Of a DNA stretch of 64,000 nt, positions 44,571 to 57,400 are shown piece after piece. Both the position numbers and the translations under genes were made by a program. Position 1 is the first letter of the stretch. Every line of letters starts with the position of its first letter. Origin of the DNA: Linanthus parryae. Taxonomy: Eukaryota; Streptophyta; Magnoliopsida; Ericales; Polemoniaceae. The DNA lies in contig JALGPY010000009.1 of NCBI GenBank assembly GCA_023055425.1, forward strand, positions 33,089,275 through 33,153,274, written 5' to 3'. A model generated the notes under the pieces. It was not told where the DNA came from, ran no database searches, and was given only the letters and a program-made list of their open reading frames with translations.

Positions 44571-45706
44571 TGTGCAGACAATGAATTTCAAGGCCTTGAA
44601 CAGAGGTTCAAGCCTTTGAAGAGATGCAGAGAGTTTAGAACAAGTATGCCTTTTTCAAGGCCTTGAAAACAAGTTCAAACCCTTGAAAATAAACAGTTTT
44701 TGTATGCTTCAAAAGCTTTGAAAGTAAATGAACTGAAAATGCACAAGACAAGTGATTTATAGAGTTCAGTCCACTTGGACCTACCTCTCTACCTCAGGGA
44801 TTAGACCGCTGCAGGATTTTCAACTCAATTCTTATTAATCAAAAGCTAAGCCCTAGAACTCAAGCACAGAGAGTTCCTTAATCTCTTACAACTTGTGGTT
44901 TTCCCTAACCTGCCTAGTACCTTCTCTAGCTAACTAATGAACTAAGAACTCTCTATTGTTCAATTTGAACAATCCTTTAGAATGAATGTAGAAATAATAC
45001 AGAAATGATCTGCCAATATAGCTCTATACAGAAGATCACTTAAGAGTAGAAAATTGCAGTGAAATGCAGTGAACTTCTGTGAATGGATTGGAAGAGATGA
45101 AGAACTTATTTGATGCTTGTCAATACAGAATGCTTTCTCTGTATTTGCCCGTTGAGAATTGTTTTGTTGTTGCTTCGAATTTGAGCTCTTTAAATACTTC
45201 AAACAGCTCTGCAAATCTCTCCAGATTTTCAGCAACAACCTTCCTATTTTGTAGGCAACAGAGTTTGACTACTTTAAGATCTTCTCCAACGGTTGAATGA
45301 TCATAATCTTCAGAGATATTGTTGTAACCCTTCATCTAACCATCATGAGAAGCTTTCAAACACGTCTGATTGATCACAGGATCAAAGTATTCAAGTGTTT
45401 CCAAATCTGCAGCAATCCAGTTTAGGAAACAATCCTGTAAAACTTAGAAACAATATTTCCTGCATTATCATGGTCAAAAAGTTGATATAATATGATTCAA
45501 AACATGTTTAACAATTTTTCTTTCATCATCTAATCTGAGAATATGCATTCCGGTTAAACAGTTTCAAGGCTTTGAATCCAGTTTCAAGGCCTTGAAAATA
45601 GCCAAAACTATTTTCAAGCCTCTGAAGCTGATTCAAGGCTTTGAAAGCTGTTTCAAGGCCTTGAAATAGCCAAGCTATTTCAAGTCTTGAACAACCTGAG
45701 CTTTCA
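44571..45706 (-). repeat. C2 3' LTR, truncated
   Basis: Starts TGAAAGCTCAGG on the minus strand right after the purine tract. Contains perfect TTTCAAGGCCTTGAAA at 45651-45666, 45582-45597 and 44653-44668 plus many near copies. Middle parts (CTGCAGGATTTTCAACTC and its surroundings near 44810) match the C1 LTR. Confidence 0.8.
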
Positions 45707-46020
45707 ATCTCCCCCTTGATGAAAGACAAAACAAAATTTTGTTTGATCCTTAGTCTCTGCAAAATAAATTGATTAGTCTACAATTTAAAGACACAGTAAT
45801 TCCGAAAAGATCCGACTTATTTGAATACTAACAAAAACACATAAACAGTTAGCAGATAAAACCAAATAATCCTAAAAACCTAAACTGGAACCTAGAATTT
45901 TCTCCCCCTTTTTTGACTTTCATCAAAAATATAGAAGATGTTGGATCAAGGGTCTAGAAAATTTGAAAACTTAAAGAAATAATTAAAGTAGAGAGAATAT
46001 GGAAGAAAGAATAGGAAAGA

Positions 46021-47747
46021 TTAATGGGTTTGATCTCCATCTTCATCCTGATCTTCTTCCTCTTTCTCATTGTCTTCTTCATCAGTCTTTTCATTCTCTT
46101 CATGTTCTTCTGCAATCCTTTCTGCAACAGTTACCTCTTCAGTCTTGTCCTTTTCAGCAGCTTTTAGAGATTTCTTCTTCTTCTTCAAAGTGATCAGCAG
46201 CTCATCTGAATCAGGGCTATTGACTTCATCTTCTGCCTGTTCTGCTTTCTGCTTTCCCTTATCTGAAACTGGAGTAGCTTCTTCCTGGTCTGAATGATCA
46301 CTAGGAAAATCCTTGTCTGGTTCTCCTTTCTTTGTTCCTTCAGGATCCACAGGAACATCAAGCAAGGTCATGCTTTTGAAGATACTTTGCACCATATACT
46401 TGACTTGTCCTATATCACTTTCCAGTCCAAAAACAGTAGCTTTGACATCCTCCATGTCCAGTTCCAAACCATCAAGTCTTTGATTTTCTGTAGGCTGAGA
46501 GGTCTGACTTGAAGTGGGAGTCAAGGTCTTGGGTTTCGAAAATTTCTTTGCACCTAGTTCTGCTTCAGTCAGTTCTGAGTAAAGTTTCCAAACTTTCTCT
46601 TTGTTTTTCACAAATCCAATTTTCTCAAAGGCTTTCTCATTGAGTTCCTTAAATTCAGATGTGACTGATTCTTCTCCAATAAAAGGGATCTCAAAATACT
46701 CAAAGAACATGGTGAGGAGGTTTGCATATGGTAGAGGGTGAATCCTCTTACTGGTTAGGCTGAAGAGCATGTGTTCAAGAACTAGTTTTGGGAGATCAAT
46801 CTCATAGCCATGCATAACCAAGTACATGATATGCAGCATTCTCTCAGTCACCAACTCTCTTGAGTGCTCTCTAGGAAAGACACATCTCACCAGTATAGTG
46901 TGAAGGACTTTGGCTTCAACATTCAACACAGAGTGTGTTAACTGTTTGGTTTAGGTTGAGATATTTGGAAGAAAGAATTCTTCTTTGGCTAGCTTCAAAG
47001 TTTTTGACTTTGGTGGATGGTTGCTAGTGTCACACCTCTTTGGACAACCTAACACAGCGGCAAAATCAGGGTGATCAAGTTCAATTATTACCCCAGCAAC
47101 TTTAGATTTGATCACCAAGTGTGCAGATCTCTTAACTTGGGTTAGGTTCAGATAGAAGAGTTTGGTGAGTCTGGGGTAGGCTATTTCTCTAGGATTCAGA
47201 ATACACCACAAAGAACTCTTCTTTAACATAGAGATGCACTTGAGTTTCATATGTTCCAACACATACTTATTAACAAAACTGCATAAACCAATAGACCTTG
47301 AGGCAAAACCATCTAACCACTGACCTTTAGAGATGTTGAGACAAACCACGTCTCATCTGGAACTGTGTTCTTTGTTGAGACTTGAGAATAGATCTGCAAT
47401 GTCTTCTCCAATTGACTTTCTGGTTGTTCTTTTGTCACCTTCCCTTTCCCTTTTTATGCCTGAGTTGCCTTCTTCTTTACCTTCTTTGAACTGGTAGGCT
47501 CTTTTTCTGGTTGCTTTTATGTAATGGCCTTCTGCTTCTTCTGCTATTCTGAAGAGGATGTTGTAGCCTTCTCGATCTTCTTCTTTGGTGGAGGAGGATC
47601 TGGAACTGCTTCTGCACTGGGAGTTCTGGAGCTAGAGTCTCCACTGACTTCTTGAACCTCTTCCACTGCTGCTTTTCTCTTCTTCTCTGAGACAGATTTC
47701 GAACCACCACCCATCTTGATTCTGTCTAAGGCTCTTCTTGTGCTCAT
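46021..47747 (-). pseudogene. C2 post-pol ORF (SIRE-like extra protein)
   Basis: Starts MSTRRALDRIKMGGGSKS (ATG at 47747) with a basic KKRK stretch that could act as a nuclear-localisation signal, then SRTPSAEAVPDPPPPKKK. After frame breaks the folded part resumes at 47349-46951 (GQWLDGFASRSI, FAAVLGCPKRCDTSN). It goes on, after one TAG, in 46929-46021: FPREHSRELVTERMLHIMYL, HGYEIDLPKL, LPYANLLTMFFEYFEIPF, a helical stretch near residues 150-190 and a long Lys/Glu/Asp-rich tail. It matches the C1 post-pol ORF along its length, so the protein was part of the ancestral element. The middle resembles the putative plant transposon protein family. There is no membrane segment. Confidence 0.72.
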
Positions 47748-48186
47748 TAGGGTTAGGGAGAAGAAAAGAGAGAGATGGAATAATACGGAATGAAGGAGAA
47801 GAGAAGAGGAAAAGCACTGAAAGAGTTTGAGTTTCAAAAGGAAACTAGTATCTCTCTGATTCTAAAAAGATTTGCCAAGATCAGAGAAATTTCAATCTAT
47901 TATGCCGTTGGAAAAAGAATATATTAATACTATTTTTGGCTAAGTCAAATTTTTTAAGAGGTTAGGGACTATATTAGGCAAATATCTACAAAGAATGATC
48001 CAAGTTTATTGACTATTAGTGTAACAGATTCAATTTCAAGGCTTTGAAAAGGCTTTCAAGGTCTTAAAATACTGTAACACTGCAACAGGTAAAAAATCAA
48101 AGCTTTGAACTGATTGTCAAGGCTTTGAAACTCAGTTCAAACCTTTGTAAACACAAACAACTTACCTTTCTTACCTTATGCTCCCC
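47748..48186 (-). other. C2 spacer between pol and post-pol ORF
   Basis: Non-coding. Degenerate copies of the CAAGGCTTTGAAA motif at about 48035-48145, as in the C1 spacer. Confidence 0.55.
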
Positions 48187-48954
48187 CTAAACCAATGCAG
48201 TCTTATTTAGCATTCCCAATTCCAATCTTAGAGCTGAGAACCTTTCATCTGCTAATGGTTTGGTGAAGATATATGCAATTTGGATGTTAGTAGCAACAAA
48301 TTCAAGAACAATATCACCTTTCTCAGCATGATCTTTGATGAAGTGGTGTCTGACATCAATGTGCTTGGTTCTTGAGTGTTGTACTGGATTCTTTGTTATT
48401 GAAATTGCACTAGTGTTATCACACTTAATAGGTATGCCTCTGAAGTCAAATCCAAGGTCTCTTAGCTGTTGAGCAATTCATAGTACTTGTGATCAACATG
48501 CTCCTGCAGCTATATATTTAGCTTCAGCTGTTGATAGAGCAACTGAGTTCTGTTTCTTGGAGTGCCAACTAATCAAGGATGATCCAATAAATTGACAGGT
48601 TCCAGAAGTGCTTTTTCTATCAACTTTGTAGCCTGCAAATTCAGCATCTGAAAAACCACTTAAAGAGAAGTTAGAATGTCTTGGATACCAAAGCCCTAAG
48701 TCTTTGGTACCATTGAGATATCTGAATATTCTCTTCACAGCAGTTAAGTGTGATTCTTTTGGATCATCTTGAAATCTAGCACACATGCATACACTAAACA
48801 TAATATCTGGTCTGCTTGCTGTCAGATAGAGTAATGATCCAATCATGCCTCTATACTCTTTTACATAGACACTCTTACCAAATTCATCCTCGTCTAAGGA
48901 TAGTGTAGAGCTCTTGGCTTCCTTGCATTGAGCCATGCTGTATTTATTTAGCAA
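48187..48954 (-). pseudogene. C2 RNase H remnant
   Basis: Open from 48954 to 48493 (GSLLYLTASRPDIMFSVCMC, GFSDAEFAGYKVDRKSTS, STAEAKYIAAGAC), then broken near 48480. It continues in another frame with the DNTSAI and SRTKHIDVRHHF-type region to a stop at 48187-48189. It is less decayed than C1 but split. Confidence 0.8.
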
Positions 48955-49850
48955 GTCTCTTGTGTACTTGCTTTGATTCAGAAAGATACCCTTTTTTCTG
49001 AAGTCCTAGGAAGAAATTTAATTCTCCCATCATGCTCATCTCAAATTCCCTGCTCATAATACTTGAGAATTCTCTGCATAATTGATCATTAGTAGCTCCA
49101 AACAGTATATCATCAACATATATCGGGACTACAAGTAAATATCTCTCATGAGTCTTAATGAAAAGAGTCTCATCTACTAAACCTCTTTTGAAATCATTTT
49201 CAAGTAAAAAATTTGACAGTCTTTCATACCAAGCCATTAGAGCTTGTTTATAAAGAGCTTTTTCAAGTTTGTAAACATGATCTGGAAAATTGTCATTTTC
49301 AAAACCAGGTGGTTGTGCAACATAAACTTCTTCTTGTAAATAGTCATTTAAGAAAGCACACTTTACATCCATCTGAAAAAGTTTCATGTTCTTGTAGGAT
49401 GCAAATTCAAGTAGAACTAACCTGGCAACTGGAGCAAAGGTTTCTTCATAATCTATACCTTCTTCTTGATTGTAACCTTGAGCAACTAACCTCGCTTTGT
49501 TTCTGATTACATTGCCACTTTCATCCAACTTGTTTCTGAATACCCATCTGGTACCAAAGACAGACTGGTTTGTTGGTGCAGGAACCAGGTTCCAAACCTT
49601 ATTCCTTTCAAACTCATTGAGCTCACTTTGCATAGCAATAATCACGTCTGCTTCTTGTAAAGCTTCCTTCACAGTTTTTGGTTCTACAAGAGAAATAAAA
49701 GCATTAAAAGCACATAAGTTCTTCAACTGTGATCTGGTTTGTGTACCAGTGGATGGATCTGATATGATATTATCAGCTGAATCGGATGAGACATATGTGA
49801 ATCTCTTTCTTGGAGACCATGGTTCAGGTTCACCATAGATCTTCTCTGGT
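48944..49850 (-). pseudogene. C2 reverse transcriptase remnant
   Basis: Main open stretch 49726-48944: [55 protein letters not shown] and YVDDILFGATND, so the catalytic Asp residues are present. Two in-frame losses are evident against C1: residues missing after APVARL, and the YGLKQAPR motif reduced to YKQALM. A frameshift near 49000 separates it from RNase H. Non-functional. Confidence 0.85.
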
Positions 49851-49882
49851 CTTGAAGTAGTGGCGTTGTCACTTGAATCCTT

Positions 49883-50926
49883 CTAATCATCTTTAACAAG
49901 GCTTTGAGCTATATTTTCAAGGCCTTGAGAACTCTTTTCAAGGTCTTGAAAAATTCTTCTATTTTCTTCTGAGCCTTTCTTGAATCCAAGTGGATTCTCA
50001 TTCTCTTCCTCTGATTCATGCTTTTTCAAATTCAAAACTGCAAAACTTTCACTCAAAGAACCATCATAGCTTTCATCAAAAATAACATTAATGCTCTCTT
50101 CAACCAATTTGGTTCCTTTATTGTAAACACTATAAGTTTTGCTGTTCGGAGAGTAACCAAGAAATATACCTTCATCACTTCTTGCATCAAACTTACCAAG
50201 ATTTTCTTTTTCATTGTTATGGATAAAACAGGTACATCCAAAGGGTCTGAAGTAAGAGATGTTTGGCTTCCTCCCTTTGAGTAGTTCATAAGGGGGTCTT
50301 CTTTAGAATAGGTCTGATCAAGCACCTGTTCAAAATATAATTTGTTGTATTCACAGCTTCTGCCCAGTAATGTTTTGGTAACTTGTTCTGAAGAAGCATT
50401 GTCCTTGACATATCTTCAAGAGTCCTGTTCTTTCTTTCAACAACGGCATTCAGTTGAGGAGTTCTTGGAGCAGAAAAGTTGTGAGAAATACAATGATTAT
50501 CACAGAATAAATCAAACTCTAACTGATCAAATTCTCTACCATGATCACTTCTGATTGAAGCTCCATGTAGGTTTTTCAAGTTTTGAAGTTCTCTGCAAAG
50601 CATTGAAAATTCAGGGAGAGCTTCAGATTTTTCTTTGAGAAACATAACCCAAGTATATCTAGAAAAATCTTCTACTACAACTAGCATGTACCTTTTACCT
50701 TTTGGACTAGGATTCCTCATAGGACCACAGAGATCCATATGAAGTAATTCAATAGGTCTAGTTGTACATACAAACTTCTTTGTCTTGAAGGAGCTTCTGG
50801 TCTGCTTTCCTTGTGCACATGCCTTGCATTACTCATCTTCTTTGAACTTGGTGGATGGCAATTCCTTTTACCAAGTCTTTGGAAATCTATTTGTTCAGAG
50901 TATGCAAACTGATATGACCAAGTTTC
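49883..50926 (-). pseudogene. C2 integrase remnant, core present
   Basis: The open stretch 50738-50286 has the core: MDLCGPMRNPSPKGKRY with the first Asp, VVEDFSRYTWVMFLKEKSEA, RSDHGREFDQLEFDLF with the second Asp, and PQLNAVVERKNRTLEDMS with the Glu. After a frameshift, the C-terminal part runs from about 50280 to 49883, ending in a low-complexity IFQDLEKSSQGLENIAQ stretch encoded by the palindromic motif. Upstream of 50738 is the zinc-binding region in broken frames, cut off at 50926 by B4. Confidence 0.83.
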
Positions 50927-51368
50927 TGTTGGAATAGATGCCCTAGAGGCAATCTAGTCTAGTATGAATTTATTTGTGGCTAGAAATTCAATTATTATTT
51001 ATTGGATATTTAATATAATGAAGTCCTTAGATTTACAATTGTGTTGTTTATCTTAAATATCCCTAGTCCAGTATAATGATTAATGGGACAATCATCTATA
51101 GACTAGTATGGGGTTGGATTGATATGGAGATATCATGATCCAACACATAGGTGTGCATTAGGGGTAATGACGCACTGGATTGACCCATCTCCGAGAAGGC
51201 TACATACACGTTATGTTGAGTCACAAGCGCTTCTCGCGGTGCAATGGTATTGTCATCCTTAGACTTGAAGTCACTAGATATTCTAGTTGCGGATTATTGT
51301 GATTTTGGTAGCGTTAAACGCTACACCGTAACTGGGTAGTTATAAAGGCGTGTACTGGATACAATAAG
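50927..51368 (+). repeat. B4 5' LTR, first part
   Basis: 442 bp from TGTTGGAATAGATGCCC to ACTGGATACAATAAG. It differs from the B3 LTRs at many positions. The sequence resumes at 59869, after the second ataag. Confidence 0.9.
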
Positions 51369-52796
51369 TGTTGGAATAGATGCCCTAGAGGCAATCTAGT
51401 TTAGTATGAATTTGTATATGGCTAGAAAATTCATTTATTATTTATTGGATATTTAATATAATGAAGTCCTTAGATTTACAATCGTGTTGTTTATCTTAAA
51501 TATCCCTAGTCAAGTATAATGATTAAATGGGACAATCATCTATAGACTAGTATGGGGTTGGATTGATATGGAGATATCACGATCCAACACATAGGTGTGC
51601 ATTACGGAATGTTGCACTGGATTGACCCATTACCGAGAAGGCTACATACATGTTATGTTGAGTCACAAGTGCTTCTCGGGTACAATGGTATTGTCATCCT
51701 TAGACTTGAAGTCACTAGATATTCTAGTTGTGGATCATTGTGATCTTGGTAGCGTTAAACGCTACACCGTGACTGGGTAGTTATAAAGGCGTGTACTGGA
51801 TACAATGAGAAGCAAGCTTAGAGATCGTAGTGGACGTAGAGAGGATTTGCCCCTCCCACATAACGGGAGCAAATATCCTAGGCCACTCGAAGGATAGTGC
51901 TTATAGATGTCTGGCCAGACTCAAATAAATCAATATAGGATATTGATGTTATTTGCACGAATAAGGCTATTCCATGGATCGAGAAACTAGGGATTGGATA
52001 TACGAGTGTGACTTGTATGTCTCGTGTCCAATCCGGATATGGAGGCAAAGGGATGAGACAATTACTTGTACAAGGTTGTCTAGATGACTATTCTATTAGT
52101 TGGCTAGAATGGATGTTTTGCTAGAAACCGCTCCATATTAGCAAATAGTTGCTACCAACTAGATAGAACCAATGGGGTCACACGCTATATAGAGTTGTAC
52201 TAGATTTGGAATTAATTAATTGGATTAATTAATTAGAAGGATCACTTTGCAAACCCTTGCAAACTTAGTAGGGACTAATTTGCAAGGAAGGGACTAAATT
52301 GAATTCTAGTAGGACTAGAAAAAGTCCTTTAGGTAGTTAACAAAGAGTTGTTGGACTATATAAAGGACCCTCCTTCCTTCCTTCCTCATAACTTATGCTC
52401 TTTAGAGATCATAACAAGAGTGGGAGAGAACAAATGAGAGAGAGAGCAAGCAACAAGGGCCGATGCCGCCCCTTGCCGCCGCCCCTCATCCCGTCGGCCA
52501 AAAAGAGGGCCGAGCCCCTTCTTTTTGTCTCGTTTTGCGTGATTCCTTCACCCTCCTCTCATTCCGGGCTAGCACCAAGGAGATTGGAGATTTAGGAGCA
52601 ACTCTAGGCGTGGATCAACTATAGAGAACGTGACACTATTCGCGTTTGAAGTCATCAAGGAGAACCCAAAGGTGTGTTCATGAATTCTTACCTTTACTAT
52701 CGTTATGCATCTAGACTTGTGATCCTTGGAGGGTTTTGCATGGTTGTTTGTTTGATTATGCTTCCGCTTGCGCGATCCATGAATCAAAACCCTACA
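51369..52796 (+). repeat. B3 5' LTR
   Basis: 1428 bp, TGTTGGAATAGATGCCC to AAAACCCTACA. Short ORFs such as 51595-51780 and 52395-52595 are recurrent LTR artefacts. Confidence 0.93.
52357..52365 (+). promoter_or_regulatory. TATA box in B3 5' LTR
   Basis: TATATAAAG, about 430 bp before the LTR end, at the same place as in B2. Confidence 0.6.
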
Positions 52797-52797
52797 G

Positions 52798-52809
52798 TGG
52801 TATCAGAGC
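52798..52809 (+). other. B3 primer-binding site
   Basis: TGGTATCAGAGC, initiator tRNA-Met complement, one base after the LTR. Confidence 0.9.
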
Positions 52810-54476
52810 CACAGGTCATAGAGCATAAACGTAGTTTATGTGTTACATTCTTGTTGTTTTACACCTTAATTTGTTGTTTATCGCGTAAAACAAGACAAAT
52901 CAAGCATGGGATGCAATTTGTCAATAATTAGATCATAACAAGACCCAATTTTCCATTGGATGCATGAATTGGTGAGTTTGAGAAATTTTAGGATCTTAGA
53001 TCTAGGGTTTGGGCATCCTTGTGGAAGAAGGAGTTCTCCCAAAACAAGGAAACAACCAAACTTGGGCTCCAAGCAAGGAGGTTGTTTTGGAAACAACCTC
53101 CATAAGGAGGTTCGGCCCCCTAGGGGACCGCCCCCTTGCTTGCCGCCCAAGATTGGCCGCCCTAAGGGGCCGGGCGGCCCTAACCCGCGGGCCTAGCTTG
53201 GGGTTTTTGGGCCGGGCCGGCCCTAGGGCCTTATGGTTCACTTTGTTGGGCCCGGGCAATTGGATTGTTGGGCACATGGACCGTTTTAACCCTAGAAATC
53301 CTAAAATCAATTAAAATTGACCAAGCGCGTTAAAATTGGATTTTAACTGTTTATGTGCAAATCGCATGGTGATTGGATATGGCCTTAGGATGTAGTTTGA
53401 TGTGGATGTTTAATTTTGTGGTTTGGTTTTACGGCCTGCGAGCTGATCAATTAATTGTAATAATTAATTAGGGTTTTATGGCCTGCGTGCCATTTTTTTT
53501 CTCAACTTGTGAGATTTATTTTATTTAGTATAGATATTAGCTAGTGCTAGATAAAGTAGATTGTTAGCCAAGATTGAAGAAAAGAAGCCCAAAGCCAAAG
53601 AAGCCACAAAAGATGGAGCATGGAGCATGGAGCATACCACATGACTATGAAGGATGGACCAAAAGATCAAGACGCATGGAGATGTGTTTGCTTAGGGTTC
53701 ATAGATAATTCCATTGGCTTGGAATTATCTTAGTCTAGAAAAGGCCATATCCACATCACGTTTAATTTCAGTTTTGTGGTTGTTTATTTATTGTCTTATT
53801 ATTTATGTGGTTGGTGTATGGATCATGCATGCAATTAGGATAATAAGATAATTAGACAACCCGGATCTATTATTTGGAGTTGTGCCCAAACTCAAATAGA
53901 TAGATTAGTTGATATTGATCAACAAAACAATTAAAATTGAATTGAAAAATCCCTCAAAAATTCAATATTGTGTTCTTGCCTTCTCGTTATTTAAACACTC
54001 ATTATCATCATATTTATCAAGTTCGTGCGTGCCAAAGCATGGCGACTTGGTTCATAATGATGGAATGCGATGGCACGTAACAATGTGCAATTGTTTAGAT
54101 AAGAGGTTGAACACAACTAGGCTATTAATTTGATTAAGAAACCTAGAGGCAATCAATTGGGATTATCCATATGGATGGATAAATAAGGAGTTATTTGCCC
54201 AATTGAACCAAGAGTTGCATAAGGGATGCAATTGGAATTGTTCCTACCTAGAAGTAGTCAAATTATGGGTGACTTGCCAAACCAAGCTCATAAGGAGATG
54301 AAAAGTTGGATCTTGGCCCACTAGAAAATATAAGGATATTTTCCGCATTAATATCTTGAGGGTTACTAATCCGTAGTAAAATAGTGGGAGCTATATTTAA
54401 TAAACTAGCCATTATTAAATATAGTCAAAATTCACAAATACTAAAACTTGCGTATTTTTCCTTTGTAGAATTCCAA
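52810..54476 (+). other. B3 leader with predicted intron (52972-54468)
   Basis: Donor G/GTGAGTTTG at 52971/52972 and acceptor TTTTTCCTTTGTAG ending at 54468, eight bases before the gag ATG. The predicted intron is 1497 nt, close to 1503 in B2 and 1489 in B4. It contains the GC-rich block (about 53100-53270), whose long frames on both strands are artefacts, and AT-rich sequence after 53400. Confidence 0.55.
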
Positions 54477-57400
54477 ATGGCAAACAACTCATCGAGTTCA
54501 CAACATTCCCTACGATCTGTCCTTGAGAAGGACAAGCTCTCTGGAACCAACTTTCTTGATTGGTACAGAAACTTGAGAATTGTTCTCAAGCAAGAGAAGA
54601 AACTGTACGCAATAGAGGAGCATGTTCCAGAAGGTCCAGAGAATCAGACACATGTTGCCTTAAAGGCGTATCAAAAGCGTGTTGATGACGCTAATGATGC
54701 GGCCTGCCTAATGCTTTGCACCATGACCTCTGAGCTTCAGAAGCAACATGAGAACATGAATGCTGTCGATATGATCGAACATCTAAAGCAGCTCTTCCAA
54801 GAGCAGGCGAGGGTAGAGAGGTATGAGGTCTCAAAGGCACTGTTCAAATGTCATCTGGCAGAAGGGAACCGGGTGGGACCCCATGTACTCCGAATGATCG
54901 GGTACTTGGAGAATCTCGCCCGGCTTGGGTTCCCGGTCGGCCAAGAGTTGGCAACCGATCTCGTGTTGCAATCGTTGCCCGAGAGTTATGGACAGTTCAT
55001 TATGAACTATAACATGAACGAGATCGTTAAACCACTGCCAGATTTGCTCAACATGTTGAGGACGGCTGAACAGAGCATCAACAAGGGTAAGGAAAAGGCC
55101 ATTATGATGGTGCATAAAGGAAAGGGCAAAAATTTTGCCTCTTCCTCCAAGGGCAAAGGCAAGTCAGTTGCCAAGTCCAAGGAACAAGCTCTTAAGCCTG
55201 TTGGTGGCATTGCCAAGGTCGTGACTAAGGGTGAGTGTCACTACTGCAGTCAACCTGGACACTGGAGGAGGAACTGCCCAAAATATCTGGAGGACAAGAG
55301 GCTTGGAATAGTGATTCCACCACCACCAGGTATTTTTGTTGTAGATGTCAATTTAACTGTCTCTACATCATGGGTATTAGATACTGGATGTGGATCTCAT
55401 ATTTGTCGAAATATGCAGGATCTAAAGAGAAGTAAAAGATTGGCTAAAGGGGAGGTAGATCTGCGCGTTGGGAATGGAGCAAAGGTTGCTGCGTTGGCCA
55501 TAGGCGTGTGCGAGCTATCTCTGCCTTCAGGATTAGTTTTAGAATTAAATAATTGCTATTTTGTGCCTGCTATGAGCAGAAACATTATTTCTATTTCTTG
55601 TTTGAAGGTTTTATTATTTCAATAAAGAACAAATGTTGTTCCTTTTATTTGAATAATATTCACTATTTTAGTGCGCAATTATTTAATGGACTTTATGTCC
55701 TTGATCTAAGCAATCCTGTCTACAACATTAATACCAAGCGGATTAAAATAAATGATTTAAATCCTGCTTATTTATGGCATTGTCGTTTAGGCCATATAAA
55801 TGAGAAACGTGTATCTAGACTCCATAAGGATGGATTACTAGACTCATTTGATTTTGAATCATATGAGACATGTGAGGCTTGTTTATTGGGAAAAATGACA
55901 AAGTCCCCTTTCAATAAGAAAGGTGAGAGGACTAGTGAGCAATTGGCGCTCATACATACCGATGTGTGTGGGCCATTTGCCACGCCTGCCAGGGGTGGTT
56001 ATGTCTACTTCATTACATTTACTGATGATTACAGTAGATATGGATTTGTGTACCTTATGAGGGCAAAATCCGAATCCTTTGAAGTGTTCAAAGAATTCAA
56101 GAATGAAGTAGAGAAGCAACTTGGCAAAAGTATTAAGGCTCTACGATCGGATCGTGGAGGAGAATACTTGAGCCAAGAGTTTGACGACTATCTTAGAGAG
56201 TGTGGGATCGTGTCCCAACTCACTCCACCCGGAACGCCACAATGGAATGGCGTGTCCGAGAGGAGGAATCGAACCCTATTGGATATGGTTCGATCTATGA
56301 TGTGTCAAACCGATCTTCCATTATCATTTTGGGGCTATGCTCTATTAAGTGCAGCTTTCACCATTAACCGTGTTCCATCTAAATCAGTCATGAAGACACC
56401 ATATGAGATGTGGAGTGGGAGGCGTCCCACACTGTCGTTCATGAGGATTTGGGGCTGCGATGTCTATGTAAAACGTTTACAATCTGACAAGCTAGGGCCT
56501 AAATCGGATAAGTGTAAATTTGTGGGGTACCCTAAGGAAACTAAGGGATACTACTTCTACAATCCAACCGAGAACAAAGTGTTTGTTGCTCGGACCGGCG
56601 TGTTTCTAGAAAGAGAGTTTGTCTCTAAAGAAGCAAGTGGGAGGAATGTAGAACTTGAAGAGGTTCAAGAACCACAAATCACTGAACCGATTATGGAACA
56701 TGAACAGGAATCACAAGCAGTTGTGAATCCACCTGTTCAGGTAACACAAGAGCTTCGTAGATCTAGTAGAGTGCGCCAGGAACCCGAGAGGTACGGACTT
56801 CTCATGACTGATTCCGGTGACACGATGCTCATAGATGATGAGCCTACTATCTATGAGGAGGCCATGAGTGGCCCAGACTCGAAGAAGTGGCTTGAAGACA
56901 TGAGATCCGAGATGGAATCCATGTATACCAACAAAGTATGGACTTTGGTGGAACCACCTGATGGGGCGCGGCCCATAGGGTGCAAGTGGGTCTTCAAGAA
57001 GAAGATCGACATGGATGGTAATGTGATTACCTATAAGGGCCGATTGGTGGCTAAAGGATTCAGACAGATTCATGGTATTGACTATGATGAAACCTTTTCA
57101 CCAGTCGCTATGACCAAATCCATCCGAATCCTACTTGCAATTGCAGCATACTACGACTATGAGATTTGGCAGATGGATGTCAAAACAGCATTCCTTTATG
57201 GGAATCTCCTCGAGGACGTGTATATGATACAGCCGGAGGGTTTTGAGGATCCAAAGCAAGCCAACAAAGTCTGTAAGCTGCAACGATCCATTTATGGATT
57301 GAAGCAGGCTTCTAGGAGTTGGAATCGACGTTTTGATGAAGTGGTAAAAGGGTTTGGCTTCATCAGAAACGAAGATGAGTCTTGTGTCTACAAGAAGGTT

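Larger units (their letters stand above)
44571..50926 (-). mobile_element. SIRE-like Ty1/copia element C2 (partial)
   Basis: Minus-strand relative of C1. From high to low coordinates: integrase, RT, RNase H, post-pol ORF, purine tract 45710-45717, 3' LTR 45706-44571. B4 interrupts it at 50927. The remaining integrase start, gag and 5' LTR should lie beyond B4, outside the window. The 3' LTR lacks the final about 150-200 bp (no C run or TCTTTCA end), so that side is truncated too. The coding parts have small deletions and frameshifts. Confidence 0.85.
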
